From: Pseudomonadota bacterium
GTDB taxonomy: Bacteria > Myxococcota_A > Polyangia > Haliangiales > Haliangiaceae
Direction: 5' to 3'
Length of the DNA: 6,664 bases
Assembly: GCA_023430775.1 (NCBI GenBank)
Contig: JAEYYY010000689.1
Span: forward strand, 1 to 6,664
How positions within the stretch are numbered: position 1 is the stretch's first letter; each line of letters starts with the position of its first letter. This document shows positions 4,315-6,664 of the stretch, piece after piece. The notes beneath the pieces are model-generated. The model saw only the letters and a program-made list of their open reading frames with translations, did not search any database and had not been told where the DNA came from. The position numbers were made by a program, and so were the translations under genes.

Positions 4315-6096
4315 TCACATCGGCCGGATGCCCGACGCGTTCGGATCGGCCTGCACCGCGCGGGCGCGCAGATACGCGCGCGCGATCGCGGCCTCGTCGA
4401 TCAGGCCGAGCACGTGGTCGTCAGCATCGGTGACCGGCAGCTGGCGAACACCGAGCGAGGCCATGACCTCGAGCGCGCGCGTCGCGGTGTCGTTCGGACG
4501 CAGGCTGTTCGGCGCGTGCATCAGATCCGCCGCGTAGACCAGGCCACCGAGATCGGGCTCGCCGGCGAGCGCGGTCAGATCCTCCAGCGTGATGGTGCCG
4601 ATCAACCGGCGATCGCCATCGAGGACGACGAACACGTCTTGCCGGCCGGCCGACGCGACCACCTCGAGAAGCTCGCGCCCCGATTGCTGGCGCGTCAACG
4701 CGGCGTGCTCGGTCAGCAGCGGAATGCTCGCGATCGTCAGGTGATCCTCGGCCGGCTTCTTGGTCGTGTGGAGATGGATGCCATCCTGGGCGAGCAGCGC
4801 CTCGTAGATCGGGGCCGGCCGCAGGTGGCGCGCGAGGCCGTACGCCATCATGTTCGAGATCATGAGCGGCAGCGTCAGCCCGTAGCCGCCGGTCATCTCG
4901 ATGATGATCAGCACCGAGGTGATCGGCGCGCGCACCGTGCCGGCGAACACGGCGCCCATCCCGACGAGCGCGAACGCACCGACCTCCGAGTGGCCGTGAC
5001 CGAACAGCTCGACATCGAGCGCGCCGAACGCGCCACCGAGCATGGCGCCGATGAACAGGGTGGGTGCGAAGATGCCGCCGGCACCGCCCGACGAGTACGC
5101 CATCGCCGTCGCCACCAGCTTGCAGGCGCCGAGCGCGAGCAGCACGTCGACGCCGATGTTGCCGGACAGCGCGTCGACCAGCGTCGTGTACCCACCACCG
5201 GTGATGCCCTCGCTGCCCATCAGCTGCATCACCAGCACCGCGATCGCACCGGTGACCAGGCCGCCGATCATCGGCCGGCTCCACAGCGGCAGGGCGCCGG
5301 GCCGGCGCAGCCGCTCGCGCAGCCACAGCATCGATTCGCTGAACGCCACCGAGATCAACGCCGCGGCGATGCCGAGCGCGGCGTACACGATCAGCGACTC
5401 CGCGTGGCCGAGCCCGTAGCCCTGCGGGATCGAGAACACCGGATTGTCGCCGAGGATGCTGCGCTCGACGACGGCGGCCAGCGCCGCGGCGACGATCGCA
5501 CCCGACAACAGCGTCTGATCGAGATTGCCGACGACCTCCTCGATCGTGAACGTGACCGCGGCGATCGGCGCGTTGAACGCGGCGGCGATGCCCGCGGCAG
5601 CACCGACGGGAAGCAGCAAGCGGAGGTTGTGCGTCGACACGCCGATCAACCGGCCGAGCGCCTTCGCGACGCCCGCGCAGATCTGCACCGTCGGACCCTC
5701 GCGACCGAGCGAGCTGCCGGTGCCGACCTGGAGCGAGCTGATCGCGAACTTGCCGAACGAGTCGCGGACCCGGATCCGCCGCGAGCTGGTCGCGTACGCG
5801 TGCTTGACCTGCGGAATGCCCGAGCCGCGCGCGTTCGGTGCGTAGTGCATCGCGATCCCCGCGACCAGGGCCCCGGCGGCGGGCACCGCGATCACCCACA
5901 CCATCCACGAGTCGGCGCGAAACGCCGGTTCGATCGTCCAGCTCGCGACCCACTCGATCGCGAGGTGAAACGCGACCGCGACCAGGCCGCACACGCCACC
6001 GATCAGGATCGTCAGGCCGAACAGTCGCTGGCGCTCGGTGAGACTGAACCGCGCCCTGACTCGCAGCCAGCCCGCGTAAACCTGGTCGAGTCGCAA
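4315..6096 (-). CDS. ClC-family chloride transporter with C-terminal CBS pair
   Basis: Inner-membrane anion transporter of 593 residues. All ClC signatures are present in order: GSGIP (91-95, Ser92 coordinating chloride), GREGP (131-135, with the external gating glutamate Glu133), TFTIEEV (182-188, with Glu187 at the place of the internal proton glutamate), GIFAP (341-345) and Tyr431 in APIYEALL, matching the central tyrosine. Having both glutamates points to an H+/Cl- exchanger rather than a channel; this is inferred from the ClC-ec1 comparison. The GSGIP serine and GREGP argue against the fluoride-specific CLC-F branch. Two CBS domains follow the membrane part (about 455-512 and 523-580), with VLDGDRRLIGTITLEDL and RQLPVTDADDHVLGLID as their clearest strands; they may sense nucleotides. 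No ATG exists before residue 65, which is too late, so TTG at 6096 is taken as the start, with only a weak Shine-Dalgarno sequence. The nearest in-frame stop upstream is at 6136-6138. Confidence 0.95.
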   Translation of the reverse strand: MRLDQVYAGWLRVRARFSLTERQRLFGLTILIGGVCGLVAVAFHLAIEWVASWTIEPAFRADSWMVWVIAVPAAGALVAGIAMHYAPNARGSGIPQVKHAYATSSRRIRVRDSFGKFAISSLQVGTGSSLGREGPTVQICAGVAKALGRLIGVSTHNLRLLLPVGAAAGIAAAFNAPIAAVTFTIEEVVGNLDQTLLSGAIVAAALAAVVERSILGDNPVFSIPQGYGLGHAESLIVYAALGIAAALISVAFSESMLWLRERLRRPGALPLWSRPMIGGLVTGAIAVLVMQLMGSEGITGGGYTTLVDALSGNIGVDVLLALGACKLVATAMAYSSGGAGGIFAPTLFIGAMLGGAFGALDVELFGHGHSEVGAFALVGMGAVFAGTVRAPITSVLIIIEMTGGYGLTLPLMISNMMAYGLARHLRPAPIYEALLAQDGIHLHTTKKPAEDHLTIASIPLLTEHAALTRQQSGRELLEVVASAGRQDVFVVLDGDRRLIGTITLEDLTALAGEPDLGGLVYAADLMHAPNSLRPNDTATRALEVMASLGVRQLPVTDADDHVLGLIDEAAIARAYLRARAVQADPNASGIRPM

Positions 6097-6135
6097 GACG
6101 CTCGATCGATACCGCCGATCGGCGCGCCGGTCACC

Positions 6136-6664
6136 TCACAACAGCTGCAACAGCCGCGGAATCACCTTCCCTTCGGTGACCAGCTCGTGATGACCGATCT
6201 GCGTGCGCAGGTGCAAGATCCGCGCAGCGCGCAGGTCGTCCGTCGGATCCGGAATCGCATCGAGCGTGATCGTGTCCGGCAGCTCGCGATGCAGCTCGTC
6301 GGCCCACGGCCGGGTCATCTCGCTGACGTCGATCAGGCGATGGCTGGCGTCGGCCGCGAGCCACGGCACCACCTCGGGCAACGGGCCATACATCGCGTCG
6401 AGCAGCACGACGGCAGACAGCCGCTCGCTCGCGAACCACGATCTGATGGTGCGGATCGCGCCGGAGTGCGCGACGACGATCACGCGGCCGGCGGGCGCGC
6501 GGGGCACGTTCGCGATCAGCTCGTCCAGCGACGGCCAGTCGATCGGATCGACATGTGCCGACGGAGCCCCAGGGACGACGAACAGCGCGTTGCGCCCCGC
6601 GCGCTCGAACTGCCGCGCGAGCCGATGCCGGCGCCACGCCTGATCGATCGTCACGAAGTAACCG
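6136..6664 (-). CDS. Alpha/beta-hydrolase-like protein, N-terminus outside window
   Basis: About 176 residues are visible; the frame stays open through base 6664, so the true start is probably outside. A GTG at 6654 is the only start candidate inside, and the residues before it (GYF) look like continuing protein. Numbered from that GTG, the sequence has a strand then VVAHSGAIRT, where Ser64 sits as in a nucleophile elbow (although with H-S-G-A instead of the classical G-x-S-x-G). Next comes a strand with VVLLDAMYGP (Asp86) and a C-terminal GHHELVTEGKVIPRLLQ with His155/156. Strand-Ser, Asp and late His in that order fit an alpha/beta-hydrolase core, but the triad is a proposal and the substrate is unknown. 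It precedes the ClC gene by 39 nt in the same direction. An unrelated Rossmann-like fold cannot be excluded. Confidence 0.65.
   Translation of the reverse strand, partial: GYFVTIDQAWRRHRLARQFERAGRNALFVVPGAPSAHVDPIDWPSLDELIANVPRAPAGRVIVVAHSGAIRTIRSWFASERLSAVVLLDAMYGPLPEVVPWLAADASHRLIDVSEMTRPWADELHRELPDTITLDAIPDPTDDLRAARILHLRTQIGHHELVTEGKVIPRLLQLL

Noticed and set aside
3138..4433. Plus-strand open frame of 431 codons
   Set aside because: It runs through three genes in a shifted frame and is Arg/Ala-rich without motifs. This is typical shadow coding in high-GC DNA.
4421..5992. Minus-strand open frame of 523 codons inside the ClC gene
   Set aside because: It is a frame-shifted shadow, extremely Arg-rich, while the true frame shows every ClC signature.

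Overview
The window is very GC-rich and densely packed. It carries several lipoproteins, including one with thrombospondin type 3 (TSP3) calcium-binding repeats and one short four-cysteine helical type, together with tripartite-efflux components that need an outer membrane. This fits a Gram-negative, probably Myxococcota (Kofleriaceae/Haliangium-like), chromosome. That assignment is inferred from protein style and composition, not from a marker gene.

Layout, left to right. Positions 1-2794 hold a minus-strand cluster, read from right to left: a small four-cysteine lipoprotein (2435-2794), a secreted TlpA/ResA-like thioredoxin (1798-2433), a TolC-family outer-membrane channel protein (399-1763) and the N-terminal part of an RND/HlyD-type periplasmic adaptor lipoprotein (1-402, cut by the window edge). 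The junctions are a 1-nt gap, a 34-nt gap and a 4-nt ATGA overlap, so they look like one operon. The inner-membrane pump, if present, would lie beyond base 1. Positions 2795-2853 are a 59-bp divergent intergenic region. Positions 2854-3729 hold the only convincing plus-strand gene, a TSP3-repeat lipoprotein with a probable beta-sandwich C-terminal domain. It meets the next minus-strand gene tail to tail, and the two stop codons share one CTAG palindrome.

Positions 3726-6664 are a second minus-strand series, read from right to left: an alpha/beta-hydrolase-like protein (6136-6664, N-terminus outside the window), a ClC-type chloride transporter with two C-terminal CBS domains (4315-6096) and a small single-pass membrane-anchored protein resembling YpmS/LmeA-type domains (3726-4283). 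Gaps of 39 and 31 nt allow cotranscription, but the functions show no obvious link.

Most genes are ordinary representatives of known families. The part most worth a second look is the coupling of a four-cysteine lipoprotein and a periplasmic thioredoxin to a tripartite export operon, which suggests envelope redox chemistry connected with the pump. No RNA genes, CRISPR arrays, insertion sequences or convincing intrinsic terminators were seen. No stretch longer than about 60 bases lacks a gene.
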